Shown: positions 1 through 7,101, counted from the first letter of the stretch. The stretch is DNA of 12,347 nt from Acholeplasmataceae bacterium (GCA_023230825.1 JALNWO010000035.1:1-12347); one strand, 5' to 3'. Program-made: numbers and translations. Notes: generated by a model from the sequence alone, not told the origin.

Positions 1-84
1 AAAAATTTATATATGCGAGACGCTGCTTATGCCATCGCGATTGAAAGAGTTGCTAAAGCCGTTAAATTAAGAGGCTGGATTTAA
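1..84 (+). CDS. gdhA: Glutamate dehydrogenase, C-terminal end (partial)
   Basis: The first 84 bases are an open frame from the window edge to a TAA stop and encode 27 residues including MRDAAYAIAIERVAKAV and ending LRGWI. This is the characteristic C-terminal helix of Glu/Leu/Phe/Val dehydrogenases (M-R-D-A-A-Y at its start, R-G-W near the end), as in bacterial and archaeal hexameric glutamate dehydrogenases. These enzymes interconvert glutamate and 2-oxoglutarate plus ammonia using NAD(P)H in the cytoplasm. The body of the gene lies outside the window, so cofactor preference cannot be judged. A promoter for the next gene follows directly, with no convincing hairpin terminator between. Family assignment is fairly secure; another member of the amino-acid dehydrogenase family is the main alternative. 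Confidence 0.75.
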   Translation, partial: KNLYMRDAAYAIAIERVAKAVKLRGWI

Positions 85-91
85 AAAAGAT

Positions 92-120
92 TTGATATTT
101 ACCCTTTTTTAGTCTATAAT
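92..120 (+). promoter_or_regulatory. Sigma-A-type promoter for the 143-643 gene
   Basis: TTGATA (92-97) and a perfect TATAAT (115-120) are separated by exactly 17 bp. The start codon at 143 follows an AAGGAG ribosome binding site at 131-136, so the predicted leader is short. This is the best consensus promoter in the window. Confidence 0.75.
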
Positions 121-142
121 AGAAAGAAAAAAGGAGCTAAAA

Positions 143-643
143 ATGAAAAAATATGAACACCTCATGGTTTTGGGAGCTCTAGCTGCTAGTATTCTTATTA
201 TTCTCACGATTTTCTTTCCAGCATTGAAAAATGATAATACTATAATAATGAATGGATTAAAAGCCACCTTTGGTGGTGAAATCGTTTCTTACGGTTCCTT
301 CCTTTCTGGAAAAGTGAACTTTAACGTTCTTAATCTCTTAGCTTTCATTTTACCGCTTACCGCAGCCGTTTTACTATATTACGGCAGCGTTAAAAAACGC
401 AAACAAAAAATGTTTAACTTAAGTTTGAATCTCTTTGCAATCGCAACTTTCATCTTTTCTGTTATTGTTTTTGCAGACTTTGGCTTGTACACTACAGGAA
501 CAGGAACGTTGTTAGGGATGACAGAAACTTTTGATTATACAGGTGCTAAACAGGCTTACGGTATTGTCATCGCACTTGTTGCAGCAACGACGGGTTCCGT
601 CTTATCAATTGTCCATTTGGTTTCAAAGTTTTCAAAACGCTAA
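143..643 (+). CDS. Four-helix membrane protein of unknown function
   Basis: A 166-residue protein that I do not assign to a named family. Four hydrophobic segments are visible at about residues 7-27, 60-81, 91-113 and 138-160. Basic clusters lie at the N-terminus (MKKYEH), between helices 2 and 3 (KKRKQK, 84-89) and at the C-terminus (SKFSKR). By the positive-inside rule, both termini and the central loop face the cytoplasm, while two loops (about 28-59 and 114-137) face outward and are Gly/Thr rich. There is no cleavable signal peptide and no catalytic motif. The ATG follows AAGGAG with 6-nt spacing. The gene has its own strong promoter and its own terminator, so it is monocistronic. That argues for a real expressed protein, but its role cannot be inferred. 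Confidence 0.8.
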   Translation: MKKYEHLMVLGALAASILIILTIFFPALKNDNTIIMNGLKATFGGEIVSYGSFLSGKVNFNVLNLLAFILPLTAAVLLYYGSVKKRKQKMFNLSLNLFAIATFIFSVIVFADFGLYTTGTGTLLGMTETFDYTGAKQAYGIVIALVAATTGSVLSIVHLVSKFSKR

Positions 644-670
644 TGAAATAAATTTCCAAAAAACAAAAAT

Positions 671-702
671 ACCAATCTTTTCGTTAAGATTGGTCTTTTT
701 TT
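671..702 (+). terminator. Intrinsic terminator after the membrane protein gene
   Basis: A 9-bp perfect stem (ACCAATCTT 671-679 with AAGATTGGT 686-694) encloses a 6-nt loop and is followed by a run of seven T at 696-702. Confidence 0.85.
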
Positions 703-705
703 AGT

Positions 706-711
706 TATACT
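706..711 (+). promoter_or_regulatory. Possible -10 element for the GH18 gene
   Basis: TATACT at 706-711 sits immediately after the preceding terminator and 26 nt before the chosen start. No good -35 hexamer is found at 16-18 bp spacing (the sequence there is part of the terminator stem), and there is no TG extension, so this is tentative. Confidence 0.35.
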
Positions 712-737
712 AAAAGTAAGCAAGGAGGCAGATGACA

Positions 738-3188
738 ATGAGACGATTATTTAGCTTACTGGCATTCATAACCCTTTTGGTCATTCTTCAAGGGTGTGAA
801 GTCCAACCTAATTTAAAAACAATCGAGCTTGAAGTTGACTTTGAGACAAAAACCATTACATCATCAATGGATGGTTTTGCGGCAACTTTCCAAAAAAATG
901 ATCAATACCATTTAACAATTCAATTGGAGGGGAATCTGACATTCAATCGTGATTTTAAACTTTATCTGAACGAAACATGGATTCACCCATCTAGATATAC
1001 AATTGAGGAAAACACTCTACATTTTTCTTTTTATCAATTAGAAGATCCTAAAGTGGATGGTAAAGTAAGTCACGTTCAACTTGCGATTGATTTTGAAAAT
1101 CAAAGTTTTTTAAATCAATATGATTATTTTCAAGTCATCCTTGAAGAAAATGATCAATATCTCCTTAAAGTTCTTTTAAATGAGGGAGAAGTGTTCGCAG
1201 AAAATGTGACATTAAAAATCAATGATTGGCTAGTACCTGAAACGAAATACACCCAATTAGAAAACCAAATCCAACTCCTTTTCGAATCTTTTGATGAAAT
1301 GAATCCTGAGGCTCTTGCCAAGGTAAATGTTCAGTTTATTTTAAATGGGGGCATGTTAACAGCCGCTGATTTTGAAACCATCAACCCAGATTATGTTTTA
1401 ACGATTGAAGCACGAAATAGTGCCCATGGGCAACAAGTTTCTTTAATTACAACCAAAGATTTAGTGTTGCGTTATTATCATAAACTATTTCTTAAATTTA
1501 ACGATGTGTATGGTGCCTATCAAGTGGTTGCTGTTGATCCTTCGTTAAAACCAACAACTGATTTTAAACACATTGATTATGATTATATTATTGCCGTTCC
1601 GCAGTATTATCAAAATGAAGGTGTTTTACAAAAAATAACAGCTTTTACAACTGAAACTGAAAAACTTCAATTTGTTGTTTTTGATCAAGAGATATCGACA
1701 TATACTTCAGGACCTTTGCTCGCACAACTTTATCCTGAAGATTTAATTGGTGTTGCCTTTACAAAGCAGTTTACTGAAGCAGCATCATTACCGATTCCTG
1801 TTCGTGATGAATACCGCTTTAGCGGTTGGTATGATGGTGTCGAACTGTATGAAACATATTTGGGATATCAAGTCAAAAATGCACCTGCTGGACTTGTTTT
1901 AGAAGCTGTTTGGGAGGGGTTTACCTTGCAAGAACTATACCAACAATTAGATGAACTCATACCTGATGAAACCCACCACAACTTAAACTTACCAATCACA
2001 TTTAGTCATTATCAAATTGAATGGGCATCCTCTCATGAAAATATTATTAATTCAACAGGTCATTTTAATCGCCCCTTTACGACCGCCTCTGTGCGTTTAA
2101 CGGCTCATATCACAGGACCTGAAACTGATTTAACAAAAACGTATGATGTCATCGCTCTACCATATAAGTCCTTAGACAAACCGATCGCATCAAGTTATAT
2201 ATATCGCGGTTACGATTTAGTTGATGATAACTTCTTTGAAACTTTAGATATTATTAATACCGCTTTTGTTTTAGCAGATGCGAGCGGAAATTTATATGAC
2301 CCAGGTAATTACTTACATTCTGTTAGCACACACATTATGCCCAAAGCAAAACAACATGGAAACTGGGTTTTAATGTCTGTGGGGCCTGGAACCAGTTGGT
2401 CTTCGATTGTTGCAACTCCAGCACGAATTGAAACATTTGCCAATGATATTGTTCACTTTATTAATACATATGGTTTTGATGGTGTTGATATCGATTGGGA
2501 AACTCCAACGACTGGTGAGGCGACAAGATATACAAAATTAATGGAAGCTGTGTATGAAAAGGTGAAGGCCAACAATCCTAAACATCTTGTAACAACCGCA
2601 ATAACGGGCGGCATTTGGCAGCCACAAAAATACGATTTAACGAACTCCATTGCATACTTAGATTATATTAACATTATGACTTATTCAATGATGAGTAACT
2701 CCGGTGTGTACCAAAACCCACTGTATCGCCAATTAACGAATCATTCAAGTTTTGGTGCAGGAAGAACGTTAAACACAGCATCCATTGATGAAAGTGTTAA
2801 AGATTTTAAAAATACATATGGAATTGATTATAGTAAACTTATTGTCGGATTGGCTTTTTATGGAGTTAAACAAATCCGAACATATAACTCAGAGACTGAT
2901 TCGTATACAGCATGGGTTTTTAGTGGCACTTCACCGGGATATCATGAAATTGTCAATCAATATTTAAGTAATCCAAATTATACCGAAGTTTACGATCGTG
3001 GAGCCGGTGTTCCTTACTTAATTAAAAACGATGGTACCGTGTTCATTTCCTACGACAATCCAAGATCAATTATTGAAAAAGGAAACTATGTCATTGACAA
3101 TGGCTTAGCAGGGATGATGTACTGGGAACAAGGAAAAGATAATTCAGGAATTTTACTGAGTGCCTTACGTACTGTATTAGAAAAATAA
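738..3188 (+). CDS. GH18-family glycoside hydrolase lipoprotein (chitinase-like)
   Basis: An 816-residue secreted lipoprotein. The N-terminus (MRRLFSLLAFITLLVILQGC) is a signal peptide ending in an L-Q-G-C lipobox, so Cys20 is the predicted lipidated residue. I chose the ATG at 738 over the one at 732 because AAGGAGG (722-728) lies 9 nt before it, against only 3 nt. Domains in order: two similar modules of about 80 residues (about 29-110 and 113-193), of no family I recognise; a linker region to about 325; a Listeria-Bacteroides (Flg_new) repeat around 335-396 with FSGWYDG at 361; a bacterial Ig-like segment (about 398-476, IEWASS at 427); and a GH18 barrel from about 487 to the end. The catalytic signature DGVDIDWE spans 581-588 (DxxDxDxE), with Glu588 as proton donor. 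MTY (647-649) and a late Trp796 also fit GH18. The likely substrate is a beta-1,4-linked N-acetylglucosamine polymer or glycan, acting at the outer membrane face; it is not proven. It is transcribed alone. Confidence 0.85.
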   Translation: MRRLFSLLAFITLLVILQGCEVQPNLKTIELEVDFETKTITSSMDGFAATFQKNDQYHLTIQLEGNLTFNRDFKLYLNETWIHPSRYTIEENTLHFSFYQLEDPKVDGKVSHVQLAIDFENQSFLNQYDYFQVILEENDQYLLKVLLNEGEVFAENVTLKINDWLVPETKYTQLENQIQLLFESFDEMNPEALAKVNVQFILNGGMLTAADFETINPDYVLTIEARNSAHGQQVSLITTKDLVLRYYHKLFLKFNDVYGAYQVVAVDPSLKPTTDFKHIDYDYIIAVPQYYQNEGVLQKITAFTTETEKLQFVVFDQEISTYTSGPLLAQLYPEDLIGVAFTKQFTEAASLPIPVRDEYRFSGWYDGVELYETYLGYQVKNAPAGLVLEAVWEGFTLQELYQQLDELIPDETHHNLNLPITFSHYQIEWASSHENIINSTGHFNRPFTTASVRLTAHITGPETDLTKTYDVIALPYKSLDKPIASSYIYRGYDLVDDNFFETLDIINTAFVLADASGNLYDPGNYLHSVSTHIMPKAKQHGNWVLMSVGPGTSWSSIVATPARIETFANDIVHFINTYGFDGVDIDWETPTTGEATRYTKLMEAVYEKVKANNPKHLVTTAITGGIWQPQKYDLTNSIAYLDYINIMTYSMMSNSGVYQNPLYRQLTNHSSFGAGRTLNTASIDESVKDFKNTYGIDYSKLIVGLAFYGVKQIRTYNSETDSYTAWVFSGTSPGYHEIVNQYLSNPNYTEVYDRGAGVPYLIKNDGTVFISYDNPRSIIEKGNYVIDNGLAGMMYWEQGKDNSGILLSALRTVLEK

Positions 3189-3193
3189 ACGAA

Positions 3194-3221
3194 AAAGCCA
3201 ATCAATGGATTGGCTTTCTTT
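3194..3221 (+). terminator. Intrinsic terminator after the GH18 gene
   Basis: A 10-bp perfect stem (AAAGCCAATC 3194-3203 with GATTGGCTTT 3208-3217) closes on a 4-nt loop AATG. A short T-rich tail follows, made of the three T that end the stem, one C and three more T. It shares the CCAATC/GATTGG core with the terminator at 671-702. Confidence 0.8.
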
Positions 3222-3222
3222 A

Positions 3223-3231
3223 TGATATACT
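3223..3231 (+). promoter_or_regulatory. Extended -10 promoter for the RluA/QueG operon
   Basis: TGA followed by TATACT (3226-3231) forms an extended -10 (TGn-TATACT), which can work without a -35 box; none is visible, because that position falls in the terminator stem. The predicted transcript would begin near 3238, just ahead of the ribosome binding site at 3242-3248. Confidence 0.5.
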
Positions 3232-3252
3232 AATAACAAATGAGGTGGTTAT

Positions 3253-4077
3253 TTGTATCAAAAAATTATTCATGATAAAAATATGGAACAACCCATTAGA
3301 GATTGGTTGAAGCAATTTCAATTATCTAATAAAAACGTGTATCTTTTAGAGCACGATAAAAAGGTCAAAGTCAATCAAAATGTTGTTAACAATCGTTATT
3401 TGTTAAAAAAAGGCGATGTGATTACCATTGATTTTTCAAATATTGTTGCCCAAAAACCCGCACCTTTCCGTGGTGATATCGATGTTATTTATGAAGACGA
3501 TGAACTGTTAGTTGTTAATAAACCAACAGGTTTGCTTGTTCATAGTGACGGCGTCAGTAAAGATTCGTTGACCAATCGCATTGCTTTTCATTATCAAGAC
3601 GATGCCTACCCAATCTTACCTGTTCACCGATTAGATTTAGCGACGGAAGGATTAATGGTTTTTGCGAAAAATCCCTTAGCTCTGGCGTATTTGCAACATC
3701 AATTTAGTGAGCGACAAGTTGATAAAATTTATGAAGCTTGGGTATGGGGAAAAATGGAAAAAACAAAAGGAACGATCCGATTACCGATTGGAAAAGACCG
3801 CCATAGTTCAAAACAAAGAGTTGTAAAAACGGGTAAACCCGCACAAACAATGTATGAAGTTATACAAACAACGGCCAATCAGACTCAATTGAAAATTCAA
3901 ATTAAAGAAGGACGGACCCACCAAATCCGTGTCCATTTGGCTCATATTGGTCACCCCATTGTTGGAGATTTATTATACGGCAACAAACGAAGTGAAAAGA
4001 TGGCCCTCATCTTTAAGGAGATGACATTTTCTCATCCTTGGACAAAAAAACCGTTAACGATTATAAAAGGAGAGTGA
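3253..4077 (+). CDS. RluA-family 23S rRNA/tRNA pseudouridine synthase
   Basis: A 274-residue cytoplasmic RNA-modifying enzyme that isomerises specific uridines to pseudouridine. Residues about 1-65 resemble an S4-like RNA-binding segment, and the catalytic domain follows. Motif II is HRLD at 125-128, with Asp128 the conserved catalytic aspartate. The usual HRLDxxTSG reads HRLDLATEG here, so Ser is replaced by Glu. GRTHQIRVHL (220-229) and GHPIVGDLLYG match the second conserved block. The start is TTG at 3253, preceded by GAGGTGG (3242-3248); the first internal ATG (3283) has no ribosome binding site. It is the first gene of an operon with queG, whose ribosome binding site lies inside the last codons of this gene. 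RluA, RluC and RluD subfamilies cannot be separated with confidence, so the target uridines are unknown. Confidence 0.88.
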   Translation: MYQKIIHDKNMEQPIRDWLKQFQLSNKNVYLLEHDKKVKVNQNVVNNRYLLKKGDVITIDFSNIVAQKPAPFRGDIDVIYEDDELLVVNKPTGLLVHSDGVSKDSLTNRIAFHYQDDAYPILPVHRLDLATEGLMVFAKNPLALAYLQHQFSERQVDKIYEAWVWGKMEKTKGTIRLPIGKDRHSSKQRVVKTGKPAQTMYEVIQTTANQTQLKIQIKEGRTHQIRVHLAHIGHPIVGDLLYGNKRSEKMALIFKEMTFSHPWTKKPLTIIKGE

Positions 4078-4082
4078 AATCA

Positions 4083-5015
4083 TTGAATACACTAGCCTTA
4101 AGAAATATCTTTTTAAAGCAATTTGATCTTGTTGGTATTATTCGGACAGAAGATTATTTGATGGAAGCTAAAAAAAGACGAAAAGATGTCTTTGATCATC
4201 CTTATCCAACACTTGTTGTTTTAGGATTAAGATATCCTAAACGCTTTATCAATTCAACGGAAACTGATTTTGTCTCCTCTTTTTATACGTTTGGAAAAGA
4301 CTATCACTTAGTCATGCAAGCAAGAATCAAAGATGTAATGGCATCATTAGATGTTGCTTATGAAGCCAACGTCGATAGTCATCCCTACGATGAGAGACTA
4401 GCTGCGGTGATGACGGGTTTAGGCTTTTTTGCTAAAAACCAATTAATTATAAACGAAACTTTTGGTTCATACCTTTTTTTAGGAATGGTTTTTATTGATA
4501 TAGAGTTAAAGGAGCCTTATCTTTTAGAAGTTAATGATGATTGTGGGACATGTACTAGATGTATTGAAGCGTGTCCAACAGGTGCGCTTTTTGAGGGGGG
4601 CTACGATAAAAGTAAATGTATTAGTTTTTATAATCAAGAAAAACAACCAGTAACAGAAGAGCAAATGTTAAAAAACTATCAACTTTTCGGGTGTGATATT
4701 TGCCAAATTGTTTGTCCGAAAAATATTAAAAAAGGTAACTTTGTTCACGATGAGTTTCAGCTTTCTGGGAAAGAAATGGTTTCGGTTGTCGATCTTTTCA
4801 CATTAACGAATAAAACATTTACTAATAAATATCGTGACATGGCGTATTTATGGAAAGGCAAAACACTTTTAATGAGAAATGGGTTAATGCTGATGTATAG
4901 ACAAAAGAACACACGTTACTTATCACTAATTGAAGAATCGTTAACTAGCAATAAACCCGAGTGGTACGTTCATACAGCAGAAAAAGTGCTTCGTTATCTC
5001 AAACAATTTGAATAA
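4083..5015 (+). CDS. queG: Epoxyqueuosine reductase QueG (short form)
   Basis: A 310-residue iron-sulfur enzyme of the QueG family, which catalyses the last step of queuosine synthesis (epoxyqueuosine to queuosine in tRNA) using cobalamin. All eight cluster cysteines are visible: C154, C157, C160 and C164 (CGTCTRCIEACP), C179, and C204, C207 and C211 (GCDICQIVCP), enough for two 4Fe-4S clusters. The segment VDSHPYDER, with Asp98, followed by GLGFFAKNQL, matches the conserved N-terminal domain that holds the proposed proton-donor aspartate. I chose TTG at 4083, with AGGAG (4068-4072) 10 nt upstream; an earlier in-frame TTG at 4038 would overlap the preceding gene and has no ribosome binding site. 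It begins 5 nt after the pseudouridine synthase stop, so the two RNA-modification genes are co-transcribed. Known homologues are near 380 residues; this one lacks most of the C-terminal HEAT-like region. Confidence 0.9.
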   Translation: MNTLALRNIFLKQFDLVGIIRTEDYLMEAKKRRKDVFDHPYPTLVVLGLRYPKRFINSTETDFVSSFYTFGKDYHLVMQARIKDVMASLDVAYEANVDSHPYDERLAAVMTGLGFFAKNQLIINETFGSYLFLGMVFIDIELKEPYLLEVNDDCGTCTRCIEACPTGALFEGGYDKSKCISFYNQEKQPVTEEQMLKNYQLFGCDICQIVCPKNIKKGNFVHDEFQLSGKEMVSVVDLFTLTNKTFTNKYRDMAYLWKGKTLLMRNGLMLMYRQKNTRYLSLIEESLTSNKPEWYVHTAEKVLRYLKQFE

Positions 5016-5025
5016 ATAACCCAAT

Positions 5026-5046
5026 GACCTCCATGGAGGTCTTTTT
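5026..5046 (+). terminator. Intrinsic terminator after queG
   Basis: GACCTC (5026-5031) pairs with GAGGTC (5036-5041) around a CATG loop, as part of a perfect 16-bp palindrome, followed by five T (5042-5046). Confidence 0.8.
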
Positions 5047-5074
5047 ATTGTTTAGTAATATATATACAATGGTA

Positions 5075-5103
5075 TTGCATTATGAATGGTAGTGTGATAA
5101 AAT
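5075..5103 (+). promoter_or_regulatory. Promoter for the padR operon, with nearby repeats
   Basis: TTGCAT (5075-5080) and TAAAAT (5098-5103) are 17 bp apart, and a TG at 5095-5096 makes an extended -10. The predicted start near 5110 falls downstream of the ATG at 5105, which supports ATG 5120 as the padR start. The heptamer AATGGTA occurs at 5068-5074 and 5085-5091 (17 bp apart), and CAAT-N3-ATTG lies at 5067-5077. These are possible autoregulatory operator elements, but this is inference only. Confidence 0.6.
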
Positions 5104-5119
5104 AATGGCAGGTGATAAG

Positions 5120-5497
5120 ATGAATACGCAATTTAAAAAAGGAATTATAGAACTGTGTGTATTATCGATACTAGCTGAAGCTGACCATTATGGTTACGGC
5201 ATCATTTCACAACTTTCACAACACATAGATGTGAGTGAAAATGCAATATACCCAATTTTAAGGCGTTTAACAAAAGATGCCTATTTTACGACCTATTTAA
5301 AAGAATCGCCAGAAGGTCCACCCCGTAAATATTACCGAATGACAAAAAAAGGATTTCAATATTACTTGAATTTACGTGGTGAGTGGGACGAATTTATTGG
5401 CGGCGTTTATCATATTATTCATAAAGGAGGAAAAAACATTGACCAGATATCTCGAAGATTTACGGAAACATTTACAAAAACAAAAAATGAGTCCTAG
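5120..5497 (+). CDS. PadR-family transcriptional regulator
   Basis: A 125-residue DNA-binding protein of the PadR family. The winged helix-turn-helix is visible from HYGYGI (23-28) through AIYPILRRL (42-50) to the wing GPPRKYYRMTKKG (66-78), followed by a C-terminal helix for dimerisation. The start is ATG 5120, because AGGTGAT (5110-5116) precedes it and matches the anti-Shine-Dalgarno sequence; the ATG at 5105 lies ahead of the predicted transcript start. The family is usually near 105-110 residues. Here about 17-20 extra residues at the C-terminus are read through the ribosome binding site and first codons of the next gene, a 59-nt out-of-frame overlap that suggests tight translational coupling. 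PadR genes are commonly paired with HAAS/DUF1700-type genes, as here. The inducing signal is unknown. Confidence 0.9.
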   Translation: MNTQFKKGIIELCVLSILAEADHYGYGIISQLSQHIDVSENAIYPILRRLTKDAYFTTYLKESPEGPPRKYYRMTKKGFQYYLNLRGEWDEFIGGVYHIIHKGGKNIDQISRRFTETFTKTKNES

Positions 5498-6383
5498 TGA
5501 CATTGACGAAATTATTAGTGATTTTACGGGTCTTCTCGAGGAAGCCATTGAAGAAGGACTAGATCCAAAAGATTTGATTAACCAATTTGGTGATCCTAAG
5601 AAAGTAGCAGAAGAACTTAAACAAGATACATCAGAAACACCATTATTAGATGCGATCTCTTTTCAAGATTGGTATCGACCAGAAGAAGGATATGATGTGT
5701 CGATTCATCTATTAAATGAAGATATAGAAGTTTCTCTTCATGATCAACCCACCATTGAAGTGATTTTAATGAGTGCGAAAGATATGAAACATTATGACAT
5801 CAAATTTGAAAATAATAAACTTGATATTCAGCGACAAAAAAACTTATCTGCCTGGTCTTTCATTATTCGTAGGGAGCCAAAAGTAAGATTGTTGTTGAAA
5901 TTACCTAGTTTAATTGGAGCATCCACCTTTTTTCTTAAAAATGTAAGTGGTGATATGCATTTTAGAGATGTAGATGTTAAGCATTTAAATATTCAAACAA
6001 CGAATGGTGACTTTGATTTAAAAAGATCCGTGTTAGATAGCTACAAGCACCATAGTGTCAATGGAGACTTGGAGTTAACAGATGTCGAAACAAGGCGGGC
6101 TGATGTATCTACTGTCAGTGGTGATATCCAAATTGAGAAGGCAAAAATAACAGGTGATTTAAATTTACATACAGTGAATGGCGATGTGAAACTTGAAGAA
6201 ATTCAGACAGAATCATTGGATTTTCATACTGTTAATGGGGATTTAAAAGGGAAGGAAGTTTACCCTAAGATGTTAAAGTTTGCTTCAATCAATGGTGATT
6301 TCAAACTTAAAAACAAAGTTTTATCAGATATTAAAGTGATTAAACAATCGACAATCAATGGAGATTTAAAAATATCCCATTAA
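5439..6383 (+). CDS. HAAS-domain / DUF4097 repeat protein, PadR partner
   Basis: A 314-residue protein, apparently soluble. Residues about 1-62 form a helical HAAS/DUF1700-type domain (TRYLEDLRKHL near the start, then FGDPKKVAEEL), typical of PadR partners. From about residue 80 it becomes beta-rich, with a regularly spaced (N/S)GD motif at 170, 189, 208, 227, 247, 266, 285 and 307, plus TGD at 238. The spacing is 19 residues nearly throughout, as in DUF4097/adhesin-like beta-solenoids. I chose TTG 5439 because AAAGGAGG (5423-5430) lies 8 nt upstream; a start at 5376 would have no such site. I see no signal peptide or transmembrane helix, so it is probably cytoplasmic. It lies inside the 3' end of padR, so the two proteins are expected to be co-expressed and may be functionally linked, but the function of this family is not established. 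Confidence 0.85.
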   Translation: MTRYLEDLRKHLQKQKMSPSDIDEIISDFTGLLEEAIEEGLDPKDLINQFGDPKKVAEELKQDTSETPLLDAISFQDWYRPEEGYDVSIHLLNEDIEVSLHDQPTIEVILMSAKDMKHYDIKFENNKLDIQRQKNLSAWSFIIRREPKVRLLLKLPSLIGASTFFLKNVSGDMHFRDVDVKHLNIQTTNGDFDLKRSVLDSYKHHSVNGDLELTDVETRRADVSTVSGDIQIEKAKITGDLNLHTVNGDVKLEEIQTESLDFHTVNGDLKGKEVYPKMLKFASINGDFKLKNKVLSDIKVIKQSTINGDLKISH

Positions 6384-6406
6384 AAAAAGGCAAATGCCTT
6401 TTTTTT
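6382..6406. terminator. Bidirectional terminator between convergent operons
   Basis: A-rich then GGC (to 6391) and GCC then T-rich (from 6396) form an inverted repeat around a 4-nt AAAT loop, with seven A at 6382-6388 and eight T at 6399-6406. It can stop transcription from both sides. The stop codon of the minus-strand gene (6405-6407) lies at the edge of the T tract. Confidence 0.85.
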
Positions 6407-7100
6407 ATAATGAATCTTTAACAATTTTTTTAGAAAGCGGAGAAACATCAAAAGCTTGAGCATAATCTGTTCGAACTTCTAAGCCTCTAACAGTCATTAA
6501 AGCTTCGTAATAGGCCTTATATTTGAAAGAAGGGCTATTTAAGGCAAACCAATGTGTTGAGATTGCTTCTTGCCATAACTTAAAACCGGCCTCACTTACT
6601 TTTACATATGTGTAGGGATTAAAATCGGTTGGGTCTTCCCAATTTTCAGCGTAATATGGACCACTAGCAAAATGAGGAGCCAGTTTACGTTTAAAACCGG
6701 ATAGAGCAGCATAAAATTGTGCGTCCTTAACAATATGATGGGTTGCCTCATGATCTTTATGCATCGAATGTTTCCAATGAGTAATTAAAACATGAGGTTG
6801 GTATTCCCGAATGAGATCTGCAACTTTAAATTTTATTTCATCGTCCACAACTAAGGTACCATCATCGTAAGGAAGGACAATACTATGCCCGTTTAAAGCA
6901 TCAGTAAAAGCTTTAGCTTCACGAATCTTTTGTGTTCGGTAAGTTTCTAAATCAATATGAGGTGGATGGCCTTTTTCGCCGGCTGTTAAAGCGACAGTAA
7001 CAATCGTATGCCCTTCTAAAGCCATCGATGCTAAAACACCTCCTGCAGTTAATTCCATATCGCCCACATGGGCGCCAATTGCCATAATTATTTTTTTCAT
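6405..7100 (-). CDS. PIG-L family (LmbE-like) deacetylase, variant active site
   Basis: A 231-residue cytoplasmic protein of the PIG-L/LmbE family, zinc enzymes that deacetylate N-acetylglucosamine-type sugars or conjugates (MshB, BshB and related). The Rossmann-like start reads MAIGAHVGDMELTAGG. It corresponds to the family motif AHPDDxE, but His11-Val-Gly13-Asp14 stands where His-Pro-Asp-Asp is usual. The metal ligands His11 and Asp14 are kept and HKDH (114-117) supplies the third, while the general-base Asp of characterised members aligns with Gly13. I chose ATG 7100, with AAAGGA 8 nt upstream; an upstream extension would run into the neighbouring gene. It starts 1 nt after the stop of the tandem-GNAT gene, so the two form one translational unit. 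The substrate is unknown; it need not make bacillithiol. Confidence 0.8.
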   Translation of the reverse strand: MKKIIMAIGAHVGDMELTAGGVLASMALEGHTIVTVALTAGEKGHPPHIDLETYRTQKIREAKAFTDALNGHSIVLPYDDGTLVVDDEIKFKVADLIREYQPHVLITHWKHSMHKDHEATHHIVKDAQFYAALSGFKRKLAPHFASGPYYAENWEDPTDFNPYTYVKVSEAGFKLWQEAISTHWFALNSPSFKYKAYYEALMTVRGLEVRTDYAQAFDVSPLSKKIVKDSL

Positions 7101-7101
7101 A

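Noticed and set aside
83..110. AAAAAAG/CTTTTTT inverted repeat as a gdhA terminator
   Set aside because: The stem is nearly all A-T with a 14-nt spacer and overlaps the -35 box of the next promoter; too weak to call.
4038..4082. Upstream TTG start for queG
   Set aside because: It would add 15 residues overlapping the previous gene, and there is no ribosome binding site there; TTG 4083 has AGGAG at good spacing.
5105..5119. ATG 5105 as padR start
   Set aside because: It lies ahead of the predicted transcription start and has no good ribosome binding site, while ATG 5120 has AGGTGAT.
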